DNA of 64,000 bases from Solen grandis (taxonomy: Eukaryota > Mollusca > Bivalvia > Adapedonta > Solenidae). Positions within the stretch are counted from its first letter, which is position 1, and every line of letters starts with the position of its first letter. Location of the stretch: the NCBI GenBank assembly GCA_021229015.1, contig CM037782.1, forward strand, positions 43,615,224-43,679,223, written 5' to 3'. The position numbers were made by a program, and so were the translations under genes. Below the pieces are notes generated by a model. The model did no database searches. It was not told where the DNA came from and saw only the letters and a program-made list of their open reading frames with translations. Below are positions 1-13,339 of the stretch, piece after piece.

Positions 1-47
1 TATTGAGAAAGTTAAGAAAAGATCACTAACACCTGAGTAAAATACAA

Positions 48-160
48 AACAAGAAGTGTTTTTTGAACTTGTGTCACCTACTGAAAGAAGCATGATGGGG
101 AAAAAGTGTGACAAACAGACAGGACGACACAGAAGTGATCCCTATGTGCAACATCTGTAG
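48..160 (+). mobile_element. Family-2 short element (GTGTCACCT type), decayed copy
   Basis: AACAAG at 48-53 is followed by a degenerate palindrome, TGTGTCACCTACTG, a GACAGACAGG tract and AGTGATCCCTATGTGCA. It matches the better copy at 41879-42009 in order and spacing. The 3' end has decayed. Confidence 0.65.
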
Positions 161-2319
161 ACCGATATCAATCACTCTTCTGCCTCAATTAAATGATGAA
201 TTGATCTCTTCATCAACAGTGTTCCATAAAATGTTCAATCACTCACCCTTTTCTTACATGCTGATAAATTATTCTTCAGAAGTTCCTGGGAAAATTATAT
301 AGTGCATCAAACATCCAAATTCCTGATCAGGTTTTGTGTCATTCAATGATTAACCCTTTATTTCATATAGACATGCTTTGATGCCTTGGGAAGCAGTGCA
401 GACCCAGATCAAATAGTTCTTTCCAGGAGCCATCTGCATGATCAGGGTTTCCTCTTTGCTCATACAATACTATATAATATTTCACATTTTACATAGTCTG
501 TGGGGTAAAGAAAACCCCATTGTTTCATAAAGCATTAAAAATTAACATTCATCAAGTCATACATTTGTACATGAATATTCATGAGGTAAATGGTTAAACT
601 GCATTTCATCAAAAACCTGGCTCTGGTCTATGTGCATTTCTAGCCAAGAACAAAATCTATAAAATATGCGTAATGAATGGTATACAATATCATGTGACAA
701 AAACAATTTTCATAAACAAGCCAGCTGACTAACCGCTTGTCAACATGTGATAGGATAATTACGTCATGATTTACACACTGAATAAGGTTATTCTTAAACC
801 ATCATGTGGATAATGGTAACAATTAATAAACGGCTGCAATTACAATCATAATCTGATATTTAACTTAGTATATACTATATAGTTAACATAATGACAAATA
901 TTCCATATAATTAAGCTATGATGCAGCAGAGAAGAATTTTTCCTTCCATGGAATGCCTATAATGTGGCTTAAAAAGTTCTTTATTTAAACATGCATTCCT
1001 CTCAAGAATAGGGTCACTTGGTCAGTATACTGAGTTATAATTCAACACTTTGCTACACACAGACATGTTTTGAAGCATTGGAAAAAAGATCAGACAGATC
1101 AAACTGCCTGATCTGGGTCTCCTCTCTTTGCTATACAATACTGTAGCTCACACATACATTTGAACACACACTAACAATTTTTAATGTTGGCCTTAGACAT
1201 GAAGTTATCTATGAAAATGTTATGCCTCCGAGCAAATTAAAAGCAGCACTCAAACTGCGGTCCATTATGCATTTATTTGTCTTTTCTGTATGTCAACCCA
1301 TTGTGAATATTTATTTTGTGGCAACTGCGCAGTCTTGAAAGGCATCAATATACTGCGACATGTGGACCCATCTGTTTTTTATTTGTGCTCCAGTTATGCA
1401 TTTGTATTTTGTTTTACTTAAAAAAGATGCACTTTAGTAGCAGTTTTTTCAATGCATTTGTTAACCTGGTTAAAAGACAAATCTTTTTCAAGGCAAACAG
1501 ATGATTTCAATAAAACACAAAACAATACCATCACATTTGAACAGAAAACATTACCGTTAACTACGTTCAAATGCACCCCAGGGCTTTGCAAACTAAGTTT
1601 GCGAAACATACATCCCTTAATAATAATCCACCAATCTGTTGTTCTTTCAAAAGGGGTAATACGGTACCTCTATTCTTTTATTATTCTTCACTGACTTTGG
1701 AAGTGTTAACATGGTCATTAAATATTTTATCTAATGGCTTTTACTTTTTATGGAAAAACTGGATCTCACTCATTTGTAGGTAAAATTTGACAAAGTCAGA
1801 CAAATTGTCAATATTTAAACAACTCTGGAGAAATAAGAGCATTCAGTCAATGATTTGACGGTTGATGGGAGCTAATTCATTATCTAATTTATCACCCCAC
1901 CCATCCTAATCAGTACTGGCAACTTACCATATGGCAGAAATCTGGTTCATTTTTTCATGCTAAAAACTTACTTGAAGAAGCTTTGAAAATTGTTAAAATG
2001 AAAAATATTCTTTTAGAAAATATATATCAAAATTTTTAAGTACTAGTTTAAAGATAAATGCCAGAAATGTTATTTTGAAGCATGTATGAAGACAACAAGC
2101 AATTAGTGCCAATTGATGGTTCCTATAAGACTACAACATACCAAAAAATACGAACTCTTATGAAACAACTATACATTTGTTGATTACACTTGTGTTCATT
2201 TCTCTCTGAACAGAATTAATTTAAATAAGGGCTGACCAAAAAACGTTTCTAACAACATAAAAGGAGTCATAACGGATTCACAGTCAGCCCTCACTATATT
2301 GCATATAAACATTGAGTGA
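161..2319. other. No gene seen
   Basis: AT-rich non-coding sequence holding two copies of the TGATCAGGGTCTCCT repeat. The short open frames lack splice, codon or homology support. Confidence 0.6.
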
Positions 2320-2507
2320 TGTATATCATCAAAATTTCTTTTATTTCAAAATATTGATATTTCAATCAAACATCATACAGACACCTGTCAGTAGTAATAA
2401 ACATAGTAAACAAAAGCATGAGCACAAATTTAATTCTTTAAATCGCAACTAAATATACTATGTTTATCCTAAATACAACCTTATCATCAAAATATGGCAG
2501 AAGGGAT

Positions 2508-2763
2508 TTATCAAAATTATATAATGACTTCTAAAACCAGTACAAAACCAGATCAGTCTGCAAATAACTGAAGCCTCCTTCTATTTGTTACTCCTCAGTA
2601 CTTCAGAGTTGAGAGGGTCACACTTCGTAACCAGGCAGTTCTTATCAAAATTATATAATGACTTCTAAAACCAGTACAAAACCAGATCAGTCTGCAAATA
2701 ACTGAAGCCTCCTTCTATTTGTTACTCCTCAGTACTTCAGAGTTGAGAGGGTCACACTTCGTA
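2508..2763 (-). repeat. Recent tandem duplication, period about 135 bp
   Basis: About 118 bases starting ATCAAAATTATATAATGACT are repeated almost exactly at 2508-2626 and 2643-2763. The unit includes the last 11 codons and stop of the WD40-like exon, so RSVTLSTLKY appears twice, the downstream copy being headless. The identity suggests a very recent event or an assembly duplication. Confidence 0.9.
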
Positions 2764-2857
2764 ACCGGCTCTGTTCACTGCCATTGATGACCTTGACCTC
2801 CCTGATAGGGAACTTCCAGACACGGACATGCCGCTGATCAGACGCTGTTATCGCCAG
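2729..2857 (-). pseudogene. WD40-like terminal exon or exon fragment
   Basis: Forty-two codons and a TGA stop on the minus strand read LAITASDQRHVRVWKF, then PIREVKVINGSEQSRL and RSVTLSTLKY. The pattern S/D-x-x-R-x-V-R-V-W matches the end of a WD40 repeat blade. An AG sits directly before the first codon (TGATAG/CTGG) but lacks a polypyrimidine tract, and the same frame is closed just upstream, so it is either a terminal exon with a weak acceptor or a decayed copy. AATAAA at 2340-2345 could serve as its poly(A) signal. No other exon of such a gene was recognised. It is locally richer in GC than its flanks. Confidence 0.4.
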
Positions 2858-3211
2858 CTATCACTCCTGGTCCACTCGTGATTACACTTAAAGTACTGTA
2901 TCATACCGCAGAATGCGTATAGGAGATGATTCTTGTCGGTAGTCAATAACAACATACCTAACATCCAGAATTTTCATTTGACAATTTTGTCATGCTGAAG
3001 TATTGATATTGCTTTGTTTGTTTAGTTCAATGTAACACTGACAAGACTTTGAGCTGTTTATGATCATTCAGAAACATATTGACAGTATGAAACAGATTGT
3101 AAGAGTGCAGTCCATTAGCATTGTTGTATCATGCCCGCTTACGTGACATAATGCTACACTATAACACATTAAGCTAAAACGGTTTAATATTACCCTCACA
3201 TAAGTACTGAT

Positions 3212-3285
3212 GCATAAGGCAGCAGCTGTCTGATCAGGGTCTCCTTTGTTTGCTTATACAATATATTGTAGTTCATATTTTATGC
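3212..3285 (+). repeat. Dispersed TGATCAGGGTCTCCT repeat
   Basis: CTGTCTGATCAGGGTCTCCT then TTGCTTATACAATAT. Relatives lie at about 360-475, 1065-1155 and 7915-7990, and inverted at 32705-32740. The element ends are unclear. Confidence 0.55.
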
Positions 3286-3423
3286 AATATGCACACCAAA
3301 GAAAAAGAAATTTATTGCTTCATATACCATTTTAAGTTCAGTCAATTAATTTGCATCTAATCATAAATTTTCTCATGAATTATTCATGACGAGTTACTAT
3401 TCTTCATCTATGACTTGAGTCAA

Positions 3424-3647
3424 ATAAGGCAAAAAAAAATATTCTGTTTCTGGTCTCCAGCAAATAAAAAAGAAGGTCGGTAGGTCGGGGTTTTTTGGGT
3501 TTTTTTTACATGAAACAAAAGGTAAAAAAAGGGGAAACATTTTTTTAAAGGCAGAAAGGTAAAATTAAAAAAACTTTAGAATCGGTTGTGAAAAACTGAG
3601 GGTCGGTCGGGCAATCAGAAACGAAACTATTTTTTTTTTGGCCTAAG
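3424..3647. mobile_element. AGGC(A)n inverted-repeat MITE
   Basis: AAGGCAAAAAAAAATATTCT then GTTTCTGGTCTCC is mirrored by ATCAGAAACGAAACTA then TTTTTTTTTGGCCT. TAA stands at both borders, which would fit a 3-bp PIF/Harbinger-type duplication. GGTCGGTAGGTCGG and GGTCGGTCGGGC lie just inside. Confidence 0.6.
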
Positions 3648-4137
3648 TACATTTCAAACAGCGGATTCACATCAGTTCTTGAGTCTACTGGAGAACTGTG
3701 AAGGCATCTGAGACCTGAACCTGGTTCAAACTTAAAACCTCCTGATCCAAAGGCAAGTTTGCTGTATTAAAGGTATCATGATACTATAAAATGTAATTCA
3801 GGTGCACTACAAGTTTTCTGGCCTTTTAATACTTAAATCTGAAAAGCAATCAGTTACTCAGTTGTTGTGTTTGAATTACCCTTCGCTGCAAACAGTATTT
3901 CAGTCAAATAGTGACGTCCAGACATTTATAAGCAGAGGAAGACCTTGAGTGCACATAGATAAACATACTGAAGCTAAAAGGCTAATTCATATGAAATATC
4001 TAAGTGACCCAACCCATATTGTAGCTGACAGTGATTTTTTTACCTCTGCATCCTGCATACTAGATGCAATGTAATGCTTTTCCTTGTGGATGCAATGTTT
4101 TGATTACAGTGCATCCACTGGATGCATAAAATATACA

Positions 4138-4650
4138 AACAAGAAGGCCATATGGCCCTAGATCACTCACCAGAGTACATCATCTCATTTAAAACAATTT
4201 AAGTCGTTTCTATAAGGAAACTACATGACCCTCTTGGGGCCTCATTTTTCAAGGGATCAATTTTATTTAAGCAATTATGGTAGACATTCATGAGGTGACC
4301 ATTTCTGCAAAATTAAATCAAATTCTGACCACTGGTTTCACAGTAGAATTTGAAATTTTCAAATAGAGTATATAAGGAAACTAGCAGACCCCTAGGGGCC
4401 TCATTTTTCAAGAGATCAACTTTACTTTAGCAACTGTGGTAAACATTCATGACCATATGTGCCAAAGGATATTAAAGTCTGACTATCAGGGGGTATGATT
4501 TTTAAAATTTTCATAATTTTTTTGCCGGGTTTTAATCAAATTCTGTTCAGCGGTTTCAGAGAAGATTTTAAAGCAAAATGTTGATGCCGCACAACAATGG
4601 ACGCAGGGTGATCCTAATAGCTCACCTTGAGAACGTTGTGCTTTGGTGAC
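4138..4650 (+). mobile_element. Family-1 tandem-core element, decayed
   Basis: It starts AACAAG-AAGGCCATATGGCCCT, then ATCACTCACCAGAG, and ends CTCACCTTGAGAACGTTGTG. Core units contain CATGACC-type segments, and the ACGCAGGGTGATCCTAATAG stretch before the end is shared with other copies. Confidence 0.8.
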
Positions 4651-4667
4651 CATAGCAGTGACCATAT

Positions 4668-4908
4668 TTAACCCTTTCCCTCATATATACTCATTTTGAC
4701 ACCCTCAAAAGGTATCACATAAAGCCTGATCTGCAGAAAACCACAGTTAAACCTTACCAAATTTAATTACAAAATCCTCATTTCCAGACCACTGAGGAGC
4801 AGCGAACAGCATAAAACCTGATCAGCCTGCGAGTTACTCGCAGGCTGATCTGGTTTTATGCTGTTCGCATAGGTCTTTTCATGGTGTCCTCTATGAGGAA
4901 AGGGTTAT
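4668..4908 (+). mobile_element. piggyBac-like MITE
   Basis: TTAA, then CCCTTTCCCTCATATA, with the inverted complement at the right end. The internal hairpin has 32-bp arms (4802-4833 and 4837-4868, loop TTA, one mismatch). The right TTAA reads TTAT. The TTAA flanks and CCCT ends are the hallmarks of piggyBac-type elements; no transposase is present. Confidence 0.85.
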
Positions 4909-6086
4909 AGTATTCATATATTTACATGAAAAATTACCATCAACTTCTTGCGCATGATGTAACACAGGTATGCAAGTCTGTGCTGTTATCTATTGATGGT
5001 AAAAATAGAAGGCCTTTCTTGTGAAAACAACCCCTCCAACTGCTGATAGGGCTATATTAAGCTGTGTTTTCCGCCTGCTGAATGACAATGATGTATGTCC
5101 AAGTAACTATATACCTTTCTTGGAATGAATAAGCAACTTTGTTTGGTTTATGAAGAAATCTAGTGTTTATTTATTAGACAGGGACACAATTTACTGATGT
5201 AAATCTAATAATTGATGTTAGTCTGTGGGGCTACTGTTTCTAACAGAAAAAAAGTAGTTTTAATGATGTCAATCTGACATTGTATGTGAGTCAGTACCAA
5301 ATATTTGATCATCTACATAAATATTTCCTTTGAATCCTTCATAGTCTTAAAAATTTTTTTTAAAAAATCAGATTCTTTTTTCTACAATCATTTTTTTCCA
5401 ATCTTTTTTTTTCTTTATTTTTCCCTTTTTCCTACAAACATTTTTCTTTATTTTTCCCTTATCTTTTCCAGGCTGAATGATACGTTATTATTAGCTCCTA
5501 TCAAATGTATTCAAACAGTAATGTTGTTTAAAAATTTTTAAAATGGTCATTACCAAAAAAAAAAAAAAAAAAATTTTTTCCAAAAAAAAAAAAAAAAAAT
5601 ATACGGTATAGCACAATCATGATTCTGGAGTAGCACAGAAATGCAACGACCTGCTTTCTACCCACTACATGTGTCTCAGTCATGCCCCTCTGAGTCAACA
5701 ATCGGCAAACAAAGGCAGCCATGGGGACTCACAGTGGTCGAGACATAATTATACATGTGTTACCTGTACAATAACTAGGACAATCTCTAGTGACACTGGG
5801 CTTCACCATAACTGTGTACGAAACACTGTTGCACAAGGTCCCTTAGCTTTGACTGGGACGGTAGCCAGCTCAACTTTTAATAATCCAGTCTATTATTCAA
5901 AATCATATACACCTAATAACAATGACAAGGCTTTTATTTCAGAAGATTTTAACATGCTCTTGCTGCGTGCAAATCTGGTTTGTTAGAAGGGCAATTCGAT
6001 ATCTGCATGCACATAGTTGTCTCTTTTTTATCTTCCTTTTCTACCATTATCTTTTTCATAATATTCATAGTCATCATGATCTTTAT

Positions 6087-6151
6087 CATCATCATCATCA
6101 GCAGCAGCAGCAGCAACATCAACAACACCACCATCATCATCATCATCATCC
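6087..6151 (+). repeat. (CAT)n/(CAG)n compound microsatellite
   Basis: CAT, CAG, CAA and CAC triplets. The His/Gln- or Met-rich reading frames over it are by-products. Confidence 0.97.
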
Positions 6152-6961
6152 GTCTGTTTCATCATAATAATTAATTATTTAGACTAGATGATATATGTAT
6201 CCTAATACTGCTATCTACATCTATTTATATATCCTATCTGTTTAATTTATTCAAAAGGACATAACATTGGCAAGCTAAACAAAATATAAACATTTCAAAA
6301 ATAGAAACAAAATAACTCTTATCACTCTCTCAAACAAAATCTCTTCTCTCTCTCTTCATCTCTCCACCATCTGTCAATATCTCCCACTTTACCATCCTCT
6401 TTCATTCTGAAGCAATGATTTAGGCTGGTAATTGCCTCTTCCTGCTGTATCCAGGAGTACATTCAGGATATTGACCCCCGGCCCTGCCGCTGTGGCTTAC
6501 TGTAACAATAACACTCTTGTGAGTGCTACTAATGGAACAAAGATGTCAGTTTGCTTTAGAACTGATTGCCTTAGTATCTTATTTTGTTACCTTGCATTTA
6601 ACACTGGACATTATATCTAATCATTAACGTCTATCAATAATTATAAAACATAACAGAGATGGATTCCTTAAGCCTTTATAACTAAATCAATCTAATTAAC
6701 ACAATGGTATACCACAATAAAACCAGGTCAGACTTTCAGCAATTTTTAATCTGAACAGATTTTTTTGTAGTGTTCCTGCATTTGTTGCAAAAACCTGAAA
6801 TGTAATTAGCAGATTAAAATCTGATCAGCATGCAAGATACTCACACAATGGTCAGGTTTTATACTGGTACCAAAGTTTATTTTCTTGATAGTTTATAAGC
6901 ATGGCAGGATTACTATCTTCAGGGTCATATGAAATCAGGCTTGAAATAAAATGTGAACAAT

Positions 6962-7061
6962 NNNNNNNNNNNNNNNNNNNNNNNNNNNNNNNNNNNNNNN
7001 NNNNNNNNNNNNNNNNNNNNNNNNNNNNNNNNNNNNNNNNNNNNNNNNNNNNNNNNNNNNN
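6962..7061. other. Assembly gap (100 N)
   Basis: A run of exactly 100 N, the usual placeholder for a gap of unknown length. Confidence 0.99.
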
Positions 7062-8255
7062 ACTAAGGCCTGGTTGCTATAAATATTTACAAATTTAATC
7101 TGACATACAACTGGCTTCAGGATGAAAAGCAAAATCATGAGAAAAAAAAATCAACAGTTTAAACCTTTTCATATATAAACAAGACAGACAAGCTGAATAA
7201 ACTATGTACACAGGTCTGCTAAATAACTAACTTTGGCTTATCCAATCTAGAAAACAACCTAACAAGACCATTCAGGGGAGCAATTCACTCTGATCATATC
7301 CCTGAGCACAGCAATTACCTCACTGATTATCTCCCTTTATTGTTGTAGACATACTTTGCCACCACAAACATTCTAAAATACTGCTCAATTTCAATATACA
7401 TGTATATATATTTATTTTTATTAAAATTTTAATATACCTCACAACATATGTAATAAAGCTTACAAATTTATAAAGGAAATAGTTTTACAGTTTTCTAACT
7501 ATAATCATGTGACTTGCATTATATGACTATCTTAACATGACTATCCTAACATGACTATCATCACATGACTATCAATATGTCACCATGCAAGGGGGATCAC
7601 TATGCAGGAGACGGACACATTTTTATTTGAAATTGAAACAAACTTAAATAGTTTCAGACTTGAGTAAAGCAATAAAAAGGAAATCAATCTACTTCATGTA
7701 CTTGAACAAATAGCCTGACATGGGTTTCAATTTCAATATTTTTTAATTCTTTTTCAAAGACTGATGGTCTTTCATATTAAACAATCCATTTAGCTCTCAT
7801 CCAACAGTTAATAACAAGACACATCCATATAAGGTATAGGGTTAAAGACTCACTTTCTGTTGATATTAACTCATATTTTATTATCATTTTTAGTCCTCCT
7901 TCTTAGTTTCTAAGATAGGATTTCAAGTTGCTATCTGATCAGGGTCTCTTCTGTTGCTAATACAATATTGTAGCTCAGTTTCATAACAGTATATTGCAAA
8001 AAACCCACAAAAAAATAACAAAAAAAAACCTTTGTTTCATATACCATTTTAAGTTCATTAGATAAGGGTAAGGGTAAAGCAATATTTTTGGGCAACTTTA
8101 GTAGAAATACATGAGCATCAAAAGAATATGTGACAGACTTTGATAATGGAAAACAAATCCTGTTTCCTTAAAAGAAAAATGATTTTCTGCTGGTAAAAAC
8201 TATAAGATATGTATTAACACTGCATTTAATTACATTTTATTTAGTGAAGATTAAA

Positions 8256-9228
8256 AACAAGAGGGCCAAGATGGCCCTTGGTCGCTCACCTGAGAAAGAT
8301 GATTGCTTAAGAAATAAAGATGCTTGAGTGTAAAAGTGAAATCTGGCTTTTTTTTATGGTGAAATGGGCATAACTCCTAAATTTACAAGTCAATATCAGT
8401 TATAATTGAACCCGATTGTGAGATTATGGGCATAAACATTGTCTTAAAGTTTAAAAATGATTGTTAAAAAAATGAAGTTGGTAGAGTGTAAACAAAGTGA
8501 AATCTTGCATTTTTTGTATTAAAAGGGGCATAACTCCTGACCTAAATGACCCATCTCAGCCACAATTGAACTCAATCGAGACATTATGGTCATTAACAAT
8601 GTCATAAAGTTTGAAGATGATTGCTAAAATGATGAAGATGCTAGAGTGTAAACAAAGTGAAATATGGCTTTTTTTTATATTAAAAGGGGCATAACTCCTG
8701 ACCTAATTGACGGATCTCAGCCATAATCAAACTTTATCGAGACCTTATGGTCATAAGCATTGTCATAAAGTTTGAAGATGATTGCTCAAAAGATGAAGAT
8801 GCTAGAGTGTAAACAACTTGAAATATGGCATTTTTTGAATATTAAAAGGGGCATAACTCCTGACCTAATGGTACGATATCAGCCATAATCGAACTTGGCC
8901 GTGATTTTATGGTTATAAACATTGATATAAAGTTTAAAGATAATTGCTCATGAAATGAAGATGCTAGAGTGCAAACAATGTGAAATCTGGCTTTTTTGAA
9001 TTTTAAAAGGGGCATAACTCCTGACCTAATGTTCCGATATCAGCCATAATCGAACTTGGCCGAGATTTTATGGTTATAAACATTGTTTTAAAGTTTGAAG
9101 ATAATTGCTCATAAAATGAAGATGCTAGAGTGCAAACGAACAAATTGTGGACGACGGACGGACGGACGATGGACATTCATCGATCCTAAAAGCTCATCCT
9201 GAGCACACGTGCTCAGGTGAGCTAAAAA
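8256..9228 (+). mobile_element. Family-1 element, about 159-bp core x5
   Basis: It starts AACAAGAGGGCCAAGATGGC with GCTCACCTGAG and ends GAGCACACGTGCTCAGGTGA-GCTAAAA. Five core units are marked by GATGCTAGAGTG at intervals near 159 bp. A GGACGGACGGACGA tract precedes the terminal hairpin. Confidence 0.9.
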
Positions 9229-9740
9229 AAAGAAAAAAAAATAACAAAAAGAAAAACATTTTGACAAGGGAGATAATCAGTGCTTGTTTTTAGCCACAAT
9301 GAGCTGCAGTTACTTCTCTTTCATTTAAAATGCAGCTTTTTAATGTACATTGATTTATCACAACAAAGATGCCCTATGCAAATACTTTTGAGCTAGTTTA
9401 GTCAATTCCGTAACATGAATGAAACAAATACATACAATTATACTATATACACCATGATTCTCTGTTAAAATTTTATAGAAATTTTTAAATGTGACCTAAA
9501 TATAATGTACACTATTCATAAAACATAACAAAAGGGAATTGACTTTATAATGAACAATATACAACATTTTTCCAAACTGTTAAGCAGACTACAAAAAGAG
9601 GTATTTCAAATAAGTAGATACCAAATTAGTAACTTTAAATTTTGGCTTATAAAAGTGTCTGCTTTAGTCTTAAAAAGAAGTTAAAAAACATCAAAATTAA
9701 AGATAAAAATCTCAACATTACCTTAGCAATTTAAATTTAA

Positions 9741-9741
<1 letters not shown>

Positions 9742-9771
<30 letters not shown>
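9742..9771 (+). repeat. T10-G20 homopolymer junction
   Basis: Ten T then about twenty G, directly before a family-1 element. Its length is prone to sequencing error. Confidence 0.95.
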
Positions 9772-10512
9772 AAACAACAACAGCCATATGAAGGCCCTGG
9801 ATCGCTCACCAGAGTACATAAGCCAATTCAAAACGATTCAGGTTATTTGATTTTACCTGGTTTCTTCCAGCAGTTTCAGAAGAATTCTTAAGTTAGTAAA
9901 TCATATGGAGGCCTCAATTTTCAAGAGATCAAAAATGCTTATTCAAATATGGTATAAAACCGTGAGGTTATCACATAAGTTCCAAAAGAGAAGATTTTTT
10001 AAATTTTCTAGAGAGAGTATATAAGAAAACTAGCTGACCCTCTATGGGCCTCATTCTTCAAGGGATCAACTTCATTTTAGTAATAATGGTATACAGCCAT
10101 AAAGTAAATTATACCAAATGAAATTCTGACCATTGATTTCACAGATAAAGAAATTTTGAAATTTCCTATACAGAATACATAAGGAAATTAGCTGATCCCC
10201 TAAGAACATCATTTTTCACAGGGTCAACCTCATTTAAGCAAATTTTGGCAGACAGCCATGAGTTGACCATTTGTGCCAATTGAAATTAAATTCTGACCAT
10301 TGGTTTCAAAGAAGATGGAAACCAGATGTCTGCATGGATCAAATTTATTTTAAAAACTTTTTTGAAGGTTCACCTTATGATCATTCATGCCAAGTTTCAT
10401 CAATTTCTACCAAGTGGTTTCAGAGGAGACGCCTTTTAAAGAAACTGACGTGCACAATGATGGACAAAGGGTGATCCCAACAGCTCACCTTTGAGCTCTG
10501 GTGAGCTAAAAA
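9772..10512 (+). mobile_element. Family-1 element next to a poly-G run
   Basis: A degenerate start (AACAACAACAGCCATATGAA, then GGCCCTGGATCGCTCACCAG) and the end AGCTCACCTTTGAGCTCTGG-TGAGCTAAAA. The core has CCTCATTTTTCA / GGGATCAACTT units. Confidence 0.8.
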
Positions 10513-11218
10513 CAGTAAGTACTTAAATAGCTCACATTGTATATTCTGGTAAAATTTAACAACAGGAATTCAAAAAAGAATTTTCATTTCTATCTGACTT
10601 TACTTTGTTATTTAGAGTCTGACAACAACATTTTTTTGAGATATTAGGGAAAAAATGAATGAAAATGTAGGATCTATAGAAAAAAAAATATGAAAATATC
10701 ATATACTATGATTTCTACCCAAAACATTGATATTATAATAATTTTGATATCCTAATTACATACATGGATAGAGAAATAAATTCATATATATGTTAAGATG
10801 AGGTAGAATAATCACATTCCACTGTTAAATTATCTTAACCCTAGCTCAAACATTCCATCAATCACTCCCATACCTTTTGTTGTATCCCTTCAAGACTCAT
10901 AAAAATGCCATTTTATATTGTAATGGGGCACAGAAAAGCAAATAAATACTGAATACATCTCTCAGACTGAGGTTTTACTGAATGTTGTTCTCATCATAAA
11001 AAAACCCTGGAGCACACTGCAGTGAACTTTATACAAATAAACCTTATCTTAGTCATTATAATGCTGTCAGACATAATTATTACTGTTTACTTATTTCCTA
11101 TTTTGATAATTAAACATAAAGAAATGTTTCTGTTTTTGTTGCATTATCATTATTCAAACCCATCTGTTATTGTGAAGAAAAAAATCACCAGGATAATATT
11201 ATATTACAGAAGTATTTA

Positions 11219-11277
11219 TTAACCCTTACCCTGCTGGAACTGTAAGTGCTAACCTTTGCCACCAGTTAAGGATTAAA
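11219..11277 (+). mobile_element. Fragment of the CCCTTACCCTGCT MITE family
   Basis: TTAACCCTTACCCTGCTGGA and CTGTAAGTGCTAACCTTTGC match the left end of the element at 56743. Confidence 0.5.
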
Positions 11278-11941
11278 AAAAATTCTTACAAAGTTAAGTG
11301 AAACAGAGGTATAAATCCCAATAAATCAATTAATCTATGAAATAAAAAATTTGTAAATGTGTTATATTGTATTACACACTTGCTCTATTACCATATCAGT
11401 GTAATGTCTAAGAATTGGTTATTTTTGAGTCAAGGAAAAATCTCAATACATGTATGTGTAAAAACTGATCAGCTTGTAAATAAGAAAAAAGTTGATCCAG
11501 TCTTATCAGGATTACATTTGTAAATTTCCACAAAGGCCTTTGGTTGTAAAGGGTAACAAAACAAATACTCATTCTACAAAATAGCACTTAAACGCCATGC
11601 AAATGAAATACAGGCTCAACCATTATTATGAAACACTCACTTGTTTCCCCTCATCAAAAAAGTAAGCGACCAGTATTTAATGCGTAAAAATGTGTATGTC
11701 CCTCTGTAAATTGAAGCAATATGTCTGTAGGCAATGCCTCTACAGCTAACAGTGGACCAAAAACAGCTGTAAAGGGCTTCAGAAAGTATAACGCTACAAT
11801 CCCTGATACCATAATGCTGGATATTTTTTTTTACAAAGTATGAGCATTTAAGCAAAACAGATCAACTGGATGGAAAATATGAGCTAATCAGCATTTAATG
11901 CTTATATACAAATAAAAAAAATTAAAAAAAAACAGACATGA

Positions 11942-12770
11942 AACAAGAGGGTCATGATTGCCCAATATCGCTCACCTGAGTACCAATGCTCTAAAGGAGC
12001 AGTCTTGGTAGAGGTTTACCCAGAGAACATCTGTGCCAAAACATTTTGAAATCTGGTCAGAAGTTTTGGAACAGAAGTCTTTTGAAGTTTTCACTATATA
12101 CATTTAGGGCAAATTTAGCCCCTGATGGCCATGATGTTTTTCAACGGATTGGAATAATTTTAGCAATCTTGGTAGACGGTTAACCAAGGAATATCTGTAC
12201 TAAAACATTTTGAAATCTGCCAGTAGTATTGAAAGAGATGATTTTTAAAGTTTTCATACTTTTTTTTGTTTCCGTTGCCATGGCAACCACAGCTCTACAT
12301 GGATCAAGTTTATTTTAGCAACTTTTGTGAAGGTTCACTAAAGAATCATCCCTGTCAAGTGAAATTAAAATTTGTTTAGCGGTTTCTGAGGAGATGTTGT
12401 TTGAAGTTTTCACTATATATAATAAGGCAAATTAGCCCCGCCCCTGGCAGCCATGTTTTTCTACACAAGGAACATCTATACTAAAACATTTTGAAATCTG
12501 GCCAGTAGTTTTGAAGGAGATGATTTTTAAAGTTTTCAAACTTTTTTTTCTTTTCATTGCCATGGTAACCCGAGTTCTACATGGATCAAGTTTATTTTAG
12601 CAACGACTGTGAAGGTTCACCCAAGGATCATCCCTGCCAAGATTAATCAAATTCTGTCCAGCAGTTTCAGAGGAAATGTTGTTTAAAGCAAATTGTTGAC
12701 GATCCACGACAGACGCAGGGTGATCCTAATAGCTCACCTTGAGCATGTTGTGCTCAGGTGAGCTAAAAAA
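11942..12770 (+). mobile_element. Family-1 element (CATGGCAACC core)
   Basis: It starts AACAAGAGGGTCATGATTGC and ends GAGCATGTTGTGCTCAGGTG-AGCTAAAA. Core units carry GCCATGGCAACCAC and GGATCAAGTTTATTTTAGCA. Confidence 0.9.
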
Positions 12771-13097
12771 AGTAACACTGTCTTTTAGAAGGAAAAATAT
12801 GTAAATCATAACTGAACTCAGGTTAATGCAGATAATTATATGCATGATCTTGAAATAGTCAAAATGACTTAATCTGATCATTGTTTAATTTTATCTCACT
12901 GTTCAATATGTTCATCAAAGTGTCTTAAGCAATTGCATCACTTTCTTGTCTGGAAAATGAGAAAATGATGGCTTAAATCATAAAAAAAACAAAAAAACAA
13001 GAACAATAATATCTTAAAAAAAAAATCTGGTTGATAAAATATTTCAAAACTTATTGCTGTCACTGAAGATTAATACCCTAGCTTCACTGACATGGCT

Positions 13098-13339
13098 TTA
13101 ACCCTTTCCCTCATATATACTCATTTTGACGCCCTCAATAGGTATCACATAAAGCCTGATCTGCAGAAAACAACAGTTAAACCTTACCAAATTTAATTAC
13201 AAAATCCTCATTTCCAGACCACTGAGGAGCAGCGAACAGCATAAAACCTGATCAGCCTGCGAGTTACTCGCAGGCTGATCTGGTTTTATGCTGTTCGCAT
13301 AGGTCTTTTCATGGTATCCTCTATGAGGGAAAGGGTTAA
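13098..13339 (+). mobile_element. piggyBac-like MITE
   Basis: A complete copy with TTAA on both sides and an intact internal hairpin. Very close to the copy at 4668. Confidence 0.9.

Larger units (their letters stand above)
4909..8255. other. No gene seen; microsatellite and gap
   Basis: AT-rich. It contains poly-T/poly-A runs near 5340-5600, a compound microsatellite and the first N gap. A slightly GC-richer stretch at 5690-5880 has an open frame of 105 codons without recognisable features. Confidence 0.55.

Noticed and set aside
5669..5986. 105-codon plus-strand frame
   Set aside because: No domain, signal or splice support; the end runs into AT-rich sequence and a microsatellite. Left as a mildly GC-richer non-coding stretch.
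5922..6174. His/Gln-, Met- and Ile/Ser-rich frames
   Set aside because: They are translations of the CAT/CAG microsatellite.
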